From assembly GCF_000160575.1 (NCBI RefSeq), contig NZ_GG697129.1:62001-126000 (forward strand): a stretch of DNA of 64,000 nucleotides. Direction: 5' to 3'. The position numbers and the translations under genes are program-made. Of this stretch, positions 1 through 9,060 are shown in pieces; the stretch's first letter is position 1, and each line of letters opens with the position of its first letter. The notes under the pieces were generated by a model. The model had not been told where the DNA came from. It did not search any database and saw nothing but the letters and a program-made list of their open reading frames with translations. This DNA is from Weissella paramesenteroides ATCC 33313. GTDB taxonomy: Bacteria; Bacillota; Bacilli; Lactobacillales; Lactobacillaceae.

Positions 1-16
1 CAATTCTCGTAGTCAT
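1..16 (-). CDS. start of an unidentified CDS, cut by the window edge
   Basis: On the minus strand an ATG at position 16 opens a frame reading M-T-T-R-I before the window ends. A GAGGG ribosome binding site sits five bases upstream, and an extended -10 element lies further upstream at 44-52. The gene follows menC, so it may be another menaquinone or unrelated gene. Five codons give no product clue. Confidence 0.5.
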
Positions 17-43
17 ATTAGCCCTCATTTCTATATTACTTTC

Positions 44-52
44 ATTATATCA
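44..52 (-). promoter_or_regulatory. extended -10 promoter (TGATATAAT)
   Basis: The minus strand reads TGATATAAT, a perfect extended -10 (TGnTATAAT), about 28 bases before the ATG at 16. No good -35 is seen, as is usual for extended -10 promoters. It suggests the gene beyond the left edge has its own promoter and is not simply read through from the men operon. Confidence 0.5.
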
Positions 53-67
53 AATTGTAACACTAGC

Positions 68-1180
68 TTATTGGTAAACGATGGGTTCATGTATTAAATA
101 CTTCGCCACGGTCTGCCAATCAATTGCCACACCAATCCCATTATGCTCAGGTAGTGGTAAACATCCTTGATGTACGTAAGGTAAATCGCGGCCAATATCG
201 GCTTCAAAATAATGATCAAACTGTGCACTATCAGCAGGTACCTGGTTCGCTCCTGGTAGACTGGCCAATGCCAAATCCACCGCGCGACCCAGGCCACTTC
301 CTAACATGCCACCAATCCATGGATTTAATTTGGCTTTCGTTGCTAAATTAATTGCTTGGTGCGCTTGATTAATGCCTCCTAGTTTGCCTTGTTTAATCGT
401 CAACGCACGAGTAGTTTGCTCAGTAATGGCTCGTTTAACATCTGCTAACCCATTTAACGATTCGTCCAAACTCAATTGTAACTGATCAAGCTGTTGTTGG
501 ACGCTTTTATGTTCAAACCATGCACTAGCCGGAAAGGGTTGCTCAATCAATGCTAACCCGGCATGATCCAACGTTTTTAAACGTGCAATGTCGTCTATTG
601 ACCATGAAGCGTTCGCATCCAGTGAAAACATTTGTTCTGGAAATTGTGCTAGTAATTTTTTTATACTCGTGATATCCGTCTGCTGGTCAATTTTAATTTT
701 AATTCGCTGGTAACCCTGCCCAATCAAATTATTGGCAACAGCTTGCGTTTGCTGCCAACTATCCTGTATGCCAATTACCGAACTGACAGCAATTTGTTTT
801 TCTTGACCACCAATCATTGACCATAGTGGCTGCTTGACTTGTTTGCCATAGGCATCCCAGAAAGCCATTTCAACAGCTGACTTTGCAAATGATAAATGAC
901 TGCTGTTTGTTAACCAATTAGAAACCATCTGTGGCGTATCAAAATCTAACGAAATTAACTGTCTAGCCATTCGCTGAACCATTTGCAGAGACTGCATATG
1001 GGTTTCAGGGACATATTGATCATCTATAAACGACTGTATCTCGCCATAGCCAGTAACTCCATTGGTTAAAGTAATCGCCACCAATGTTATTGGCCGTTGC
1101 AAGGTCGTCCCATGAGCCGTTTTAAATGGTGACTTCAAGGTTAAGGATAGTGGATAAATTTTTATTTGTTGCACCTGCAA
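68..1180 (-). CDS. menC: o-succinylbenzoate synthase MenC
   Basis: MenC dehydrates SHCHC to o-succinylbenzoate in cytoplasmic menaquinone synthesis. The protein (370 aa from this start) has the enolase-superfamily pattern: KIK lysines near 161/163, an LDANASW metal ligand near 188, an EQP glutamate near 213, LDES near 239, and the catalytic lysine in IKQGKLGG near 263. The open frame extends to a TTG at 1204, but a GGGAGG ribosome binding site lies inside that extension and points to the TTG at 1180 (or GTG at 1174). It is the last gene of menF-menD-menH-menC. MenC relatives can also act as N-acylamino-acid racemases, but the men context makes OSB synthase the clear choice. Confidence 0.93.
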   Translation of the reverse strand: MQVQQIKIYPLSLTLKSPFKTAHGTTLQRPITLVAITLTNGVTGYGEIQSFIDDQYVPETHMQSLQMVQRMARQLISLDFDTPQMVSNWLTNSSHLSFAKSAVEMAFWDAYGKQVKQPLWSMIGGQEKQIAVSSVIGIQDSWQQTQAVANNLIGQGYQRIKIKIDQQTDITSIKKLLAQFPEQMFSLDANASWSIDDIARLKTLDHAGLALIEQPFPASAWFEHKSVQQQLDQLQLSLDESLNGLADVKRAITEQTTRALTIKQGKLGGINQAHQAINLATKAKLNPWIGGMLGSGLGRAVDLALASLPGANQVPADSAQFDHYFEADIGRDLPYVHQGCLPLPEHNGIGVAIDWQTVAKYLIHEPIVYQ

Positions 1181-1204
1181 AACGAATACCTCCCAACTCT
1201 TCAA

Positions 1205-2008
1205 TTAATGATGTATTGCATTCAAAATATCAATCACTTGATCAGGTCGTTCGAAATGAACATTATGTCCAGCTTGTGGCACTTGACACCATTGTACGTT
1301 TGGCAGTTGTTGCTGCATTTTTTGATTAATCTGAGTAAATTTATGATCATCCATACCAGTTATTAAAGTAACGGGTATATGCATATACGCTAATTCTGGC
1401 CATAAGTTTGGCATCGCCCCAGTCCCAAAAAAGCGTAATGAATTAGCAACATTTTGTGCATTTTGGTTTAGCCGTTGTTCATGCATAAATAACTGTTGTG
1501 CAGCCGACATACTTTTTTGACTTTTAAATAATGGTAGTTGCTCCCATTCACGGATAAACGTTGACATACCAACTTGCGTAACGTGATCTGCCTTATGACC
1601 ATCCGCAATAATTCTTTGTTGTCGCAAATCTTGGGTCATCAAGCCAGCTGTACCACTTTCTAAAACTAAGTGGCCGACTCGGTTGGGGACAGTATGACCA
1701 AAAACAAGCGCTAATCTGGCGCCCATTGAATATCCAACTAAGTTCACTTTATTAATTGACAGTTTATCCAATAGTCGACAAATATCTGTCACTTGTTGAT
1801 GTCCCATAAAACGTTGGGATTGCTTGATTGTTTTAAGCTTAGAACCAAATCCTAATAAATTCATATAAATACGAGTACCAGTAGGTGTAATGCCTTGATA
1901 ATCCGCTAAACTCCCCATAAATCCATGGAAAAAAAGCCAAGTTGGTTTCCCTGTCCCCTGAATTTCTAACTCATATTCATAGCCATTTATGATGACCTTT
2001 TTTCTCAT
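1205..2008 (-). CDS. menH: SHCHC synthase MenH (alpha/beta hydrolase)
   Basis: MenH is a 267-aa alpha/beta-hydrolase that eliminates pyruvate from SEPHCHC to give SHCHC, the step between MenD and MenC. Visible features are the HGF oxyanion motif near residues 28-30, the nucleophile elbow GYSMG with Ser near 94, an acidic residue in GMDDHKF near 220 and the catalytic His in AGHNVHFERP near 248. Its ATG overlaps the menD stop by four bases (ATGA), a sign of translational coupling, and its stop abuts the menC leader. Sequence alone cannot exclude another hydrolase activity, but its position between menD and menC is diagnostic. Confidence 0.9.
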   Translation of the reverse strand: MRKKVIINGYEYELEIQGTGKPTWLFFHGFMGSLADYQGITPTGTRIYMNLLGFGSKLKTIKQSQRFMGHQQVTDICRLLDKLSINKVNLVGYSMGARLALVFGHTVPNRVGHLVLESGTAGLMTQDLRQQRIIADGHKADHVTQVGMSTFIREWEQLPLFKSQKSMSAAQQLFMHEQRLNQNAQNVANSLRFFGTGAMPNLWPELAYMHIPVTLITGMDDHKFTQINQKMQQQLPNVQWCQVPQAGHNVHFERPDQVIDILNAIHH

Positions 2009-3684
2009 GACAGCGCCTCTTTAATTGCACTTGTTAAATCATGGTGTGCGGTCACGTTCTTTTGACGATCACTTTGTACTTCGATTATTCGTAGTCGTGT
2101 GGCTGGTTTACGAATTAATTCTGACAACGTTTCGAGCTGATCAACCAATTTATACTCTGCATCATATAAACGTGCAATCCGTTCTATCACAATAGGCAAT
2201 GGTGTCCCAAACATTGGTTCAAAGTAAGCAGCTGCCTCAGCTTGTGGCAAAAATGAAAAAATACCACCACCTTGATTATTGATGACCACAATTGTCATTG
2301 GAACATGTGCCTGATGACTTAACATCAATCCGTTCATATCATGAAATAACGTCAAATCACCCGTTAATAACGTGGTTGGTTTGCCAGACATAGCCATACC
2401 AAATGCCGATGAAACCGTGCCATCGATACCATTTGCACCCCGATTAGCAGCAATTTGAATTTGTTGCTCTGGCACAAAATAATTATCCATATCTCTAATT
2501 GGCATTGAATTAGCAATAAATAGTTTGGCATTTTCAGGCAAAGTGGCTAAAGCAGCCGGTACTTGGTACTCTATTGAATCTGTCTTTTCTGCCGCGACAA
2601 CTGCCATGAGTTTACTTGTTAATTCTTGCCACTGAGTTAAGAAAGCTGCATTCTTAACTCCGGGTTCAGCTAATAAATCCGAAACGACTGCATTAGGATC
2701 TGCAATAACGGTCGTATGTGTATGACGACCATGGTCGTGTCCAGCATGTTCTTGACCGATTTGAATAACTGGAATTTCTTGATCCCGTAACCATGCAACC
2801 ACTTTTGCCGAGACTGGTGTCCCACCAAAACGTAGCACCACATCTGGTACCAATGAGTCATCAATGACATCAGCAGCTAACAGACTGTCAATCCCATTAA
2901 TTGCATATTCACTCGGTCGGAAATTACTTAAGACATCAGCTAAAACAGGTAACTGGTAATGTGCAGCTAACTGTTCTAACTTTTCAATGTCCCACCCAAT
3001 TTCATCGGGTCCCAATAACATCATTGCTTTTGGCTTACGTAACAGAGCTGCAATTGCTTGAGTGTTTTGCCAACCAGCTTGTCGTTGACCAACTAAAATT
3101 CTTTGTGGTGTCACGGTTGGCCATGATTCAGCCAATTTTGGCATTAATGGTTTACGCAGTGGTAAATTAATTTGTATTGGTCCCATTGGATGCGTTAGTG
3201 CCATCCCCACTAATTCCTGAACATGATAATCAATATATGCCGTCACATCTTCATGATCATCTTGCATTTCAATAGCTGCATATGCTTTCGTATGGTGTCC
3301 ATACAAATTTTCTTGTTGGACAGTTTGTGGCGCCCCAATTTGTTGTAATTCAGTTGGTCGATCAGTTGTTAGTGCGATTAAAGGCACATGGGAGATACTG
3401 GCCTCCATAAAAGCAGGTAAATAGTTACCAGTAGCTGTCCCTGACGTTGCCAATAAAACAACCGGTTGATGACTAGTTTTTGCAATACCTAATGCGAAGA
3501 ACGCTGCTGAACGTTCATCGACATCAACCGTTACTCGAACATCATCACGAAGCTGTTGCATCTCAGCTAACAATAATGCAATAGGCGTTGTCCTTGATCC
3601 TGGCGAAACAACAAAATCATGAACTCCTTGTAAAACAAGTGATGTTAGTAAGTGCTTAATATTGCGTGTTAAACTGTCAGTCAT
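2005..3684 (-). CDS. menD: SEPHCHC synthase MenD
   Basis: MenD is a thiamine-diphosphate enzyme that joins 2-oxoglutarate to isochorismate, releasing CO2 and giving SEPHCHC. The 559-aa protein shows the N-terminal VSPGSRTTP segment near 26, the catalytic-glutamate region DERSAAFFALGIAK near 57, TSGTA near 81, and the C-terminal TPP/Mg signature starting GDLTLFHDMNGL and ending NNQGGGIFSFLP. Length is normal for the family. It overlaps the end of menF by eight bases and menH by four, so the three genes form one transcript. Presence of menD supports menaquinone-dependent respiration or electron transfer when heme is available, an inference from lactic acid bacteria generally. Confidence 0.95.
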   Translation of the reverse strand: MTDSLTRNIKHLLTSLVLQGVHDFVVSPGSRTTPIALLLAEMQQLRDDVRVTVDVDERSAAFFALGIAKTSHQPVVLLATSGTATGNYLPAFMEASISHVPLIALTTDRPTELQQIGAPQTVQQENLYGHHTKAYAAIEMQDDHEDVTAYIDYHVQELVGMALTHPMGPIQINLPLRKPLMPKLAESWPTVTPQRILVGQRQAGWQNTQAIAALLRKPKAMMLLGPDEIGWDIEKLEQLAAHYQLPVLADVLSNFRPSEYAINGIDSLLAADVIDDSLVPDVVLRFGGTPVSAKVVAWLRDQEIPVIQIGQEHAGHDHGRHTHTTVIADPNAVVSDLLAEPGVKNAAFLTQWQELTSKLMAVVAAEKTDSIEYQVPAALATLPENAKLFIANSMPIRDMDNYFVPEQQIQIAANRGANGIDGTVSSAFGMAMSGKPTTLLTGDLTLFHDMNGLMLSHQAHVPMTIVVINNQGGGIFSFLPQAEAAAYFEPMFGTPLPIVIERIARLYDAEYKLVDQLETLSELIRKPATRLRIIEVQSDRQKNVTAHHDLTSAIKEALS

Positions 3685-4858
3685 TATTTATCTGCTCCTT
3701 CAATAAATTCATCATGGGTAATAATTTTAATCCTGTTTCTTGGTACTCCATCTGCGCATCAGACGCTGCTAAAATGCCTGCTCCAGCGAATAAAGTTGCT
3801 AGATTTTTACGGTACCACATTGATCTAATACCAACAATAAACTCACCATCACCATCCATAGTCATCATGCCGATGGGGCCACTAAATAAACCTCGCGGCA
3901 TTTTTTCTATCTGGGCTATTTCTGCAAGTGCCCAATCACGTGGCTTTCCTCCTAATGCAGGCGTCGGATGTAACTCAGCCGCAATTTCTAGCAAACTTGA
4001 ATCTGATGCTAATTGACCAGTAATCGGCGTATATAGGTGTTGAACCTGTGGGGTTTTCAAAATTTGTGGTTCAGTTGGTACCTGTAATGATTTTACATTG
4101 GCTGCCTGCAATCGTTCCTTAATCTCAGCAACGACTGTTTCATGCTCAACACGATTTTTTGAATCATGCCACAATTCATCAGCCAGAGCTTGATCACTAA
4201 CTGAATCGGCGCCTCGCTTAATTGTGCCTGCTACAGCTGCTGTTGATAGCTGACCCCCTGTAACCTTAACTAACCGCTCTGGTGTTGCGGATACAAACAG
4301 CTCGCCACAATGCTTTAAAACAAAGTGATAGCTTGTTGATTGTGAATTTTGTAACTTTGAAAGTAATCGTTGTTCATCTAGTGGATCTGACAAAGTAACT
4401 TGACGTTGTCGTCCTAACACAACCTTTTCATGTTGTTTATTTTGTTTCATGTCATCAATCGCTGTTTGAATCCGTGATGGCCAATCCGTTTCATCCGTTA
4501 TTTGCATAACGTTTGTATCGAAAGTTGTTGTCTGGCGAACTAAATCAATTGGCAGACCCAGCATTTCGTGGTTGATCACATCATAAACAACTGCTGGTTG
4601 AATAAAATAACCATTCATCAATTTCGAATCTGCAATTTGCTGTTTATCGAAGGCAAAGCCACCGAAGACTGGTTTGTTTTCATCGTTTTTAAGCGTTGCA
4701 AGCCAAGTTTTTACCTGGGCAAAAGAAGCTCCAATTAATTCAGCCTGCTTACCAAATCCATAATACTTGGTCTGACCATCAGGTGTTGCAAAATATACTG
4801 CATCATTGGCTAACGCAAAAGTCTTTTGTAGCTCTTCTTCTGTCAAAAATTTCACCAT
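3677..4858 (-). CDS. menF: isochorismate synthase MenF
   Basis: MenF converts chorismate to isochorismate, the committed step to menaquinone. The 393-aa protein carries the chorismate-binding domain in its C-terminal two thirds, with LHPTPALGGKP, RGLFSGPIG, GDGEFIVGIRS and an AGAGI end motif. It has no adjacent glutamine amidotransferase or entB-like partner, and menD follows directly, so menaquinone rather than siderophore or anthranilate synthesis is indicated. The start is ATG after GAGG; codon 2 is GTG at slightly better spacing and could be used instead. It heads the men operon; the 200-bp gap upstream holds its promoter and the oppositely oriented small RNA. Confidence 0.92.
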   Translation of the reverse strand: MVKFLTEEELQKTFALANDAVYFATPDGQTKYYGFGKQAELIGASFAQVKTWLATLKNDENKPVFGGFAFDKQQIADSKLMNGYFIQPAVVYDVINHEMLGLPIDLVRQTTTFDTNVMQITDETDWPSRIQTAIDDMKQNKQHEKVVLGRQRQVTLSDPLDEQRLLSKLQNSQSTSYHFVLKHCGELFVSATPERLVKVTGGQLSTAAVAGTIKRGADSVSDQALADELWHDSKNRVEHETVVAEIKERLQAANVKSLQVPTEPQILKTPQVQHLYTPITGQLASDSSLLEIAAELHPTPALGGKPRDWALAEIAQIEKMPRGLFSGPIGMMTMDGDGEFIVGIRSMWYRKNLATLFAGAGILAASDAQMEYQETGLKLLPMMNLLKEQINND

Positions 4859-4951
4859 GATACCTCACTTATTTTTAATAATTGTTTCACTGTTGCAACG
4901 TTTTTTCCAACATAATTTTCTAATTTGTTACCTTTTGAGCAAAGTTTAGCG

Positions 4952-4957
4952 TATACT
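4952..4957 (+). promoter_or_regulatory. -10 element (TATACT) of the small RNA
   Basis: TATACT lies eight bases before the first stem of the structured RNA at 4965. A -35 at the right spacing is poor (TTACCT or TACCTT), so this call rests on the -10 and on its distance to the structure. Confidence 0.4.
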
Positions 4958-4964
4958 AAATTCA

Positions 4965-5053
4965 TACAGGATAACGGTAGCGTAATACCCCTAACTGTTT
5001 TCCTGTGTCCAAAGCATGGAGATTAAGAACTAATTATTCTTAGTCTCTTTTTT
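4965..5053 (+). ncRNA. candidate stand-alone structured small RNA
   Basis: Between divergent minus-strand genes, the plus strand carries a compact unit. It has a -10 box, a 13-bp stem (4966-4978 with ACAGGA at its foot, one T-T mismatch and one G-U pair, closing with TCCTGT near 5005), a short linker, and a textbook terminator (stem GAGATTAAGAA at 5019-5029, seven-base loop, then six T). No plus-strand gene follows, since the next gene is on the minus strand, so it is not a leader of anything. I do not recognise it as 6S, SRP RNA, tmRNA or a known riboswitch. Length would be about 90 nt. Confidence 0.55.
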
Positions 5054-5062
5054 GTGCTTCAT

Positions 5063-6253
5063 TCACAGTTGCCCTAAACGATTTCTTAATTTATCATCCG
5101 CTGCTGTTAAATATAAACCTCTTGTGCCACGGGTTAATAGTATGTTTAATACATGAAACATCACTGACTGCTTCATTTCTTCCATTGCTTTTTCATCAGT
5201 GATATGGGGTGTTTTCTTATATATTTCACGATGGGTCACTTTATCCGTATCAATAAATATCTGGTCGTTTTCCTCATCATACATAAATGGTGGCCCTAAA
5301 ATAACACCCGCGTAGTTTAAATCAAATCCTTGAATTGTGTATATTGATCCCACTTCATTGATGGATGCAGGTCGTTCTGCCCACGGTGTCGTTTGAACAT
5401 CATATTCATCCCAAGGCAAATTAAAATCATCGAGATAGACATTGTGCTCAGTTGCTGAACGTTTTACAAAACCAGTCGTCGCCAGCATCCGAGATAAACC
5501 GACTGCTTCATTTCGCTGTTTAATTGTTGCATGCATATCGGCAGCCCGTTCAAAAATTTTTAAATCATAATGCCCCATATCTTTTGGTAATGATAATATT
5601 GTCCCTGCGGCCAATGCTGATATCCATGTTTGAACACTGGCTGGTGCTTGCATTCGATATTGCATGGTCAATTCAAAAGTTTGGTGTGGATAAGGTGCTA
5701 GACATGTTTCTAGTAATGTGCGATTCCAAAACATTTTTGATTGCATGACCTGGTTAAAATCAAACACAACGATCACAACCCGTGCCAATTTAATTAACTC
5801 ACTCAGCTGATTATCCTGTTTAAAGCGAATATAAGGTTCTGGTTTAGAAAGTAACAAATGCCCCTCATCAACAACAATCACATCATAACGTTGCTTATTT
5901 TTATGCGCCTGATTAATTAAAGATGTTGGTCGCATATAGTCGCTCTTTTTTAAACTAGTAACCGTCTCAGATAATTCCTGATAAACTTTCAGTAATTCTG
6001 GATGATTCACAGTAAACTTATTCTTCAATCCATAGTAAGCACTATCAGGTTCTTTGGTACCCCGCTGCAATTTTTCAAATAATTTTGTTAAAATGACACT
6101 TTTCCCAGTACCCGCAGCACCTTCAATAACCACGACGCTATTAGTCGCTTGCTGCAATTGTTTTTGGATATAATTTTCTATTTTTGTTAATTGTTCCACT
6201 TGATTTTCCGTCAAAGCGGTGACATTAAATTTTTCTAGTGCAGAATTTGTCAT
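5063..6253 (-). CDS. DUF2075-type ATPase / putative nucleic-acid helicase
   Basis: A 396-aa protein with Walker A GAAGTGKS near residues 45-52 and Walker B VIVVDEGHLLL near 125-135, then a C-terminal helicase-like part (TIQGFDLNYAGVILGP and LLTRGTRGLYL) typical of UvrD/RecD2-like superfamily 1 proteins grouped as DUF2075. The role of this family is not firmly known; nucleic-acid remodelling is inferred. An in-frame TTG at 6280 would add nine residues, but a -10 element (6260-6265) sits inside that stretch, so I prefer the ATG at 6253. There is no Shine-Dalgarno before either start, so the message is probably leaderless. Confidence 0.78.
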   Translation of the reverse strand: MTNSALEKFNVTALTENQVEQLTKIENYIQKQLQQATNSVVVIEGAAGTGKSVILTKLFEKLQRGTKEPDSAYYGLKNKFTVNHPELLKVYQELSETVTSLKKSDYMRPTSLINQAHKNKQRYDVIVVDEGHLLLSKPEPYIRFKQDNQLSELIKLARVVIVVFDFNQVMQSKMFWNRTLLETCLAPYPHQTFELTMQYRMQAPASVQTWISALAAGTILSLPKDMGHYDLKIFERAADMHATIKQRNEAVGLSRMLATTGFVKRSATEHNVYLDDFNLPWDEYDVQTTPWAERPASINEVGSIYTIQGFDLNYAGVILGPPFMYDEENDQIFIDTDKVTHREIYKKTPHITDEKAMEEMKQSVMFHVLNILLTRGTRGLYLTAADDKLRNRLGQL

Positions 6254-6259
6254 AGTTCT

Positions 6260-6265
6260 AGTATA
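6260..6265 (-). promoter_or_regulatory. -10 element (TATACT) giving a leaderless mRNA
   Basis: On the minus strand TATACT is followed by six bases and then the ATG at 6253. Transcription would start at or next to the A of ATG, and no ribosome binding site exists between them. The -35 is weak. Confidence 0.45.
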
Positions 6266-6322
6266 CAATATGCAAGCCAAGTTTCACGGGCCATTTCACT
6301 TTTTTAAGATTAGACAATGACA

Positions 6323-6359
6323 GAAAAAATGGCAAGAATTTAAAACAAATTCTTGCCAT
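6323..6359 (-). terminator. Rho-independent terminator of the DUF1516 gene
   Basis: Stem ATGGCAAGAATTT with five-base loop and perfect complement, followed on the minus strand by six T. It lies 30 bases after the stop at 6390. Confidence 0.85.
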
Positions 6360-6389
6360 AACAAATGATATTTAATTCAAGATAAATCT

Positions 6390-6743
6390 TTAGAATGGGA
6401 ACCCACTTGCTAAGTACATACCAAATAATCCCAGTAATAAAATTAGCACAATCACGACAATCGCAAAATTTCTGTTTAATTGCTGTCGCTTTTTCTTGGC
6501 AAAACTCATTTCGACGATTCCAATCAACAAAATCGCTAAAATCACCTTCACAATTGTCAATATAGGGTTTGACTGATAAGCATAATGAAATAACCCAATA
6601 CCTGTTACAATCGCCACAATGTAATCCAGACGTGCAATCATCATGCTAACGACACTTACCCGCTTATTCGAGGTAAAAACGGCTAGTGATGCAACGATAA
6701 TAAGTACTACCCACGTCATGAGATGCACCCACAAATTGATCAT
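6390..6743 (-). CDS. DUF1516 (YisL-like) membrane protein
   Basis: A 117-aa protein with four hydrophobic segments (about residues 3-22, 40-55, 60-80 and 92-113), separated by short charged loops, one of which is a KKKRQQ patch. This size and pattern match the DUF1516/YisL family of small Gram-positive membrane proteins, whose function is unknown. The start ATG follows GGAGG at seven bases. It is a single-gene unit with its own terminator at 6323-6359. No enzyme motif is visible. Confidence 0.75.
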   Translation of the reverse strand: MINLWVHLMTWVVLIIVASLAVFTSNKRVSVVSMMIARLDYIVAIVTGIGLFHYAYQSNPILTIVKVILAILLIGIVEMSFAKKKRQQLNRNFAIVVIVLILLLGLFGMYLASGFPF

Positions 6744-6803
6744 ATCCTACCCTCCTGTAGAAAGATTACCTCTATCGTACACCATACATTGATAAATACC
6801 TAA

Positions 6804-7466
6804 TTACCCTTTAACTGTAAATCGACGGTCCTTTAATTCAATTTGAACATCAGCTTCTTTCGCAATATCACGATCATGAGTAATCAATATGACGGTCTTA
6901 CCATATTCATGGGCCAATTCTTTAAACAGATCAACAATCAATTCTGAATTTTCATGGTCTAAATTTCCGGTCGCTTCATCAGCAGCTACAATCGGTGCAT
7001 CAACAAGTAATGCACGAACAATTGCCACACGTTGCTGTTCACCACCAGAAAGCTTTTGAACATTTTTAAATGCTTTTTCTTTATCAATACCAACCCGGGC
7101 TAATTGGTCGACAATATACTGTCGATCACCTTTATGTGAAGAATCAGTCACCGCTAGCGCCGTTTCAATATTTTGATAAGCCGTCATTGATGTCAGTAAG
7201 TTATACGACTGAAAGATTGTGGCAACATAATGCTGTCGATATTTGGTCAATCCAATTTCATTAATTGGTTGACCATCAATAGCGATTTCACCCTCACGTG
7301 GTGCATCTAAACCAGCCAGAAAAGATAAAATCGTTGTTTTCCCTGAACCCGATTCGCCAACAATTGCATAGAACTTACTTGGCTCAAATTCAAGATTAAC
7401 ATCACTATACAATTTATTCGATTCGTCTGTGTACCAATGCGTTAATTTTTTTATGGTTAATGTCAT
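6804..7466 (-). CDS. ABC transporter ATP-binding protein (LolD/MacB type)
   Basis: A 220-aa ATPase subunit: Walker A GESGSGKT at 37-44, Q-loop Gln near 86, signature LSGGEQQ at 139-145, Walker B ending DE at 163-164, and H-loop His at 197. It belongs to the MacB/LolD/FtsE-like group, which pairs with four-segment permeases. The permease gene lies 20 bases upstream in the same direction, so the two form one transporter. Substrate is not predictable; relatives export peptides, antimicrobials or lipoproteins, or act in envelope stress. Confidence 0.88.
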   Translation of the reverse strand: MTLTIKKLTHWYTDESNKLYSDVNLEFEPSKFYAIVGESGSGKTTILSFLAGLDAPREGEIAIDGQPINEIGLTKYRQHYVATIFQSYNLLTSMTAYQNIETALAVTDSSHKGDRQYIVDQLARVGIDKEKAFKNVQKLSGGEQQRVAIVRALLVDAPIVAADEATGNLDHENSELIVDLFKELAHEYGKTVILITHDRDIAKEADVQIELKDRRFTVKG

Positions 7467-7486
7467 GTTATTTCCTCACTCTCAGA

Positions 7487-8941
7487 CTAATCAGCCTGCA
7501 AAATTTTCTTTGGTTTCATGCGTAGAATCGTAATACCGGCACCACTAACAGATAACAAAGCGATTAATATTGCCATCCCACCTAACTCAGCAATTGCTCC
7601 CGGTGTTAATACAGTATTTATATTTGTCATCTTGCCAGTTGTTCCAGCCATTCTCATGCCACCACCATTCATTGGGGCGCGGTTGCCTTGACCTTGACCA
7701 CCTGATTTATTCATGCCACCACCAGGTGCACCTTGACTCATGGCAGATTGTTGCGAACTTTGTTGTTGTTGCAAGAGACTATTTGAAATTGGACCTGAGA
7801 CTGCAGTTCCTGCAGCAGTTGCAATGCCTAATGCGACTGCCAAAACGATTAATAATTCAGTAAATAACTGTGCAACAACTTTCATTTTGGTTTCACCCAA
7901 TGAAACTAAAATACCAATTTCACGACGACGCTCCCGTGTTATTAAGAGAATAATCAACCCTAGAATCAGAACACCGGCTATTGCAACGACCCAAACAATC
8001 TTTGATGCAAAGCTAGCAACGCCTTTCATTTGCTTGGCAGCCGCCTTATAAGCTGCAGCATCACTCGTCAAAGTCATGTCTGAATCGTTCAAAATCTTCT
8101 TAGCAGCTTTTGTAAAGGCCTGTGTCTTTGATGGATCTGACATTGTGTAAGTCACATTTGAAACCTTGCCTTCAGTTCCTGCCAATTGGTTTGACAACGT
8201 ATATGATGCATAGATTGTATTTGAAGGATCTTGACGTGAGAATCCATTTGTTGTTGTCTTAGCCTTATAGATACCAACAATCTTCACTGACGTTTTCTTC
8301 GATGAATCAGAAGAATCAGCAACTTTGATGCTATCACCAACTTTTAAGTTATTAGCTGTAGCCAATTCAGATTCGATCACAACATTATTTTTATTTTCAT
8401 CACTGGTCTTGATACCACGACCACTAATAATTTTCGCTGTATTATCCGAAAAACTTGATGAACCAGCAGTCGTGCTTACACCATTAACCTGAATGTTTCC
8501 AGAGCTTGAAGAGTTACCAAAAATTTGTCCACCCATACCATTTTGATTTGATGAAGATGTTGTTGAAACTGCATTAAAGCCACTCGCATTAACAGAAGTA
8601 CTTGTCGATATATTGTATGATGCAACATTTGATAATGCCGCAATCTTTTTTACCTTTGTCACTGTTGTCGTTGCCTGAGTAAACGTTGGTTTCTGATTAC
8701 TTGATGAAGTAGCTGATGACATTTGCTTTTGCATCTTTTGCATCATTTTTTCACGATTTTGTGACAAGGTAACTGTTGATCCAACAGAATTAGTTGCGGT
8801 TTTGGCCGACGTTAATGCCGCATTTTGAATAATCAAACCTGCCATTACAAACATCAAAATAACACTGGCCGTAATCATTAACAAAATCGTACGGCCTTTA
8901 CGGGCCCACAGAGTGATCCCTGCTCGCTTTATAAAATTCAT
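7487..8941 (-). CDS. ABC transporter permease (MacB/FtsX fold)
   Basis: A 484-aa permease with one N-terminal membrane segment (about 18-40), a large outside domain (about 45-310) rich in Ser, Thr, Asn and Gly, and three C-terminal membrane segments, the FtsX/MacB layout. A Gly/Gln/Met-rich low-complexity stretch lies between the last two segments (about residues 400-445), longer than usual and probably flexible. The frame stays open to 9010, but a GGGAG ribosome binding site eight bases before the ATG at 8941 sets the start. It precedes and pairs with the ATPase gene. It was the last chromosomal gene before the integrated element. Confidence 0.85.
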   Translation of the reverse strand: MNFIKRAGITLWARKGRTILLMITASVILMFVMAGLIIQNAALTSAKTATNSVGSTVTLSQNREKMMQKMQKQMSSATSSSNQKPTFTQATTTVTKVKKIAALSNVASYNISTSTSVNASGFNAVSTTSSSNQNGMGGQIFGNSSSSGNIQVNGVSTTAGSSSFSDNTAKIISGRGIKTSDENKNNVVIESELATANNLKVGDSIKVADSSDSSKKTSVKIVGIYKAKTTTNGFSRQDPSNTIYASYTLSNQLAGTEGKVSNVTYTMSDPSKTQAFTKAAKKILNDSDMTLTSDAAAYKAAAKQMKGVASFASKIVWVVAIAGVLILGLIILLITRERRREIGILVSLGETKMKVVAQLFTELLIVLAVALGIATAAGTAVSGPISNSLLQQQQSSQQSAMSQGAPGGGMNKSGGQGQGNRAPMNGGGMRMAGTTGKMTNINTVLTPGAIAELGGMAILIALLSVSGAGITILRMKPKKILQAD

Positions 8942-9060
8942 CTTTGTTTCTCCCATTCCGAATAATTTCTGTAATTTCAATATCATTATTCTATGTGACC
9001 GAACTTTCATAAATGTTAAACCAGGCTCAATTGAAACTTAAGTTATCCGAATTAGTCGGT

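Noticed and set aside
5019-5053. Terminator of the DUF2075 gene
   Set aside because: The T run follows the stem only on the plus strand, so it ends the small RNA; it might at best act weakly for the minus-strand gene.
7570-8051. Two plus-strand frames antisense to the ABC permease
   Set aside because: They mirror the low-complexity and membrane segments of the permease and have no start signals.
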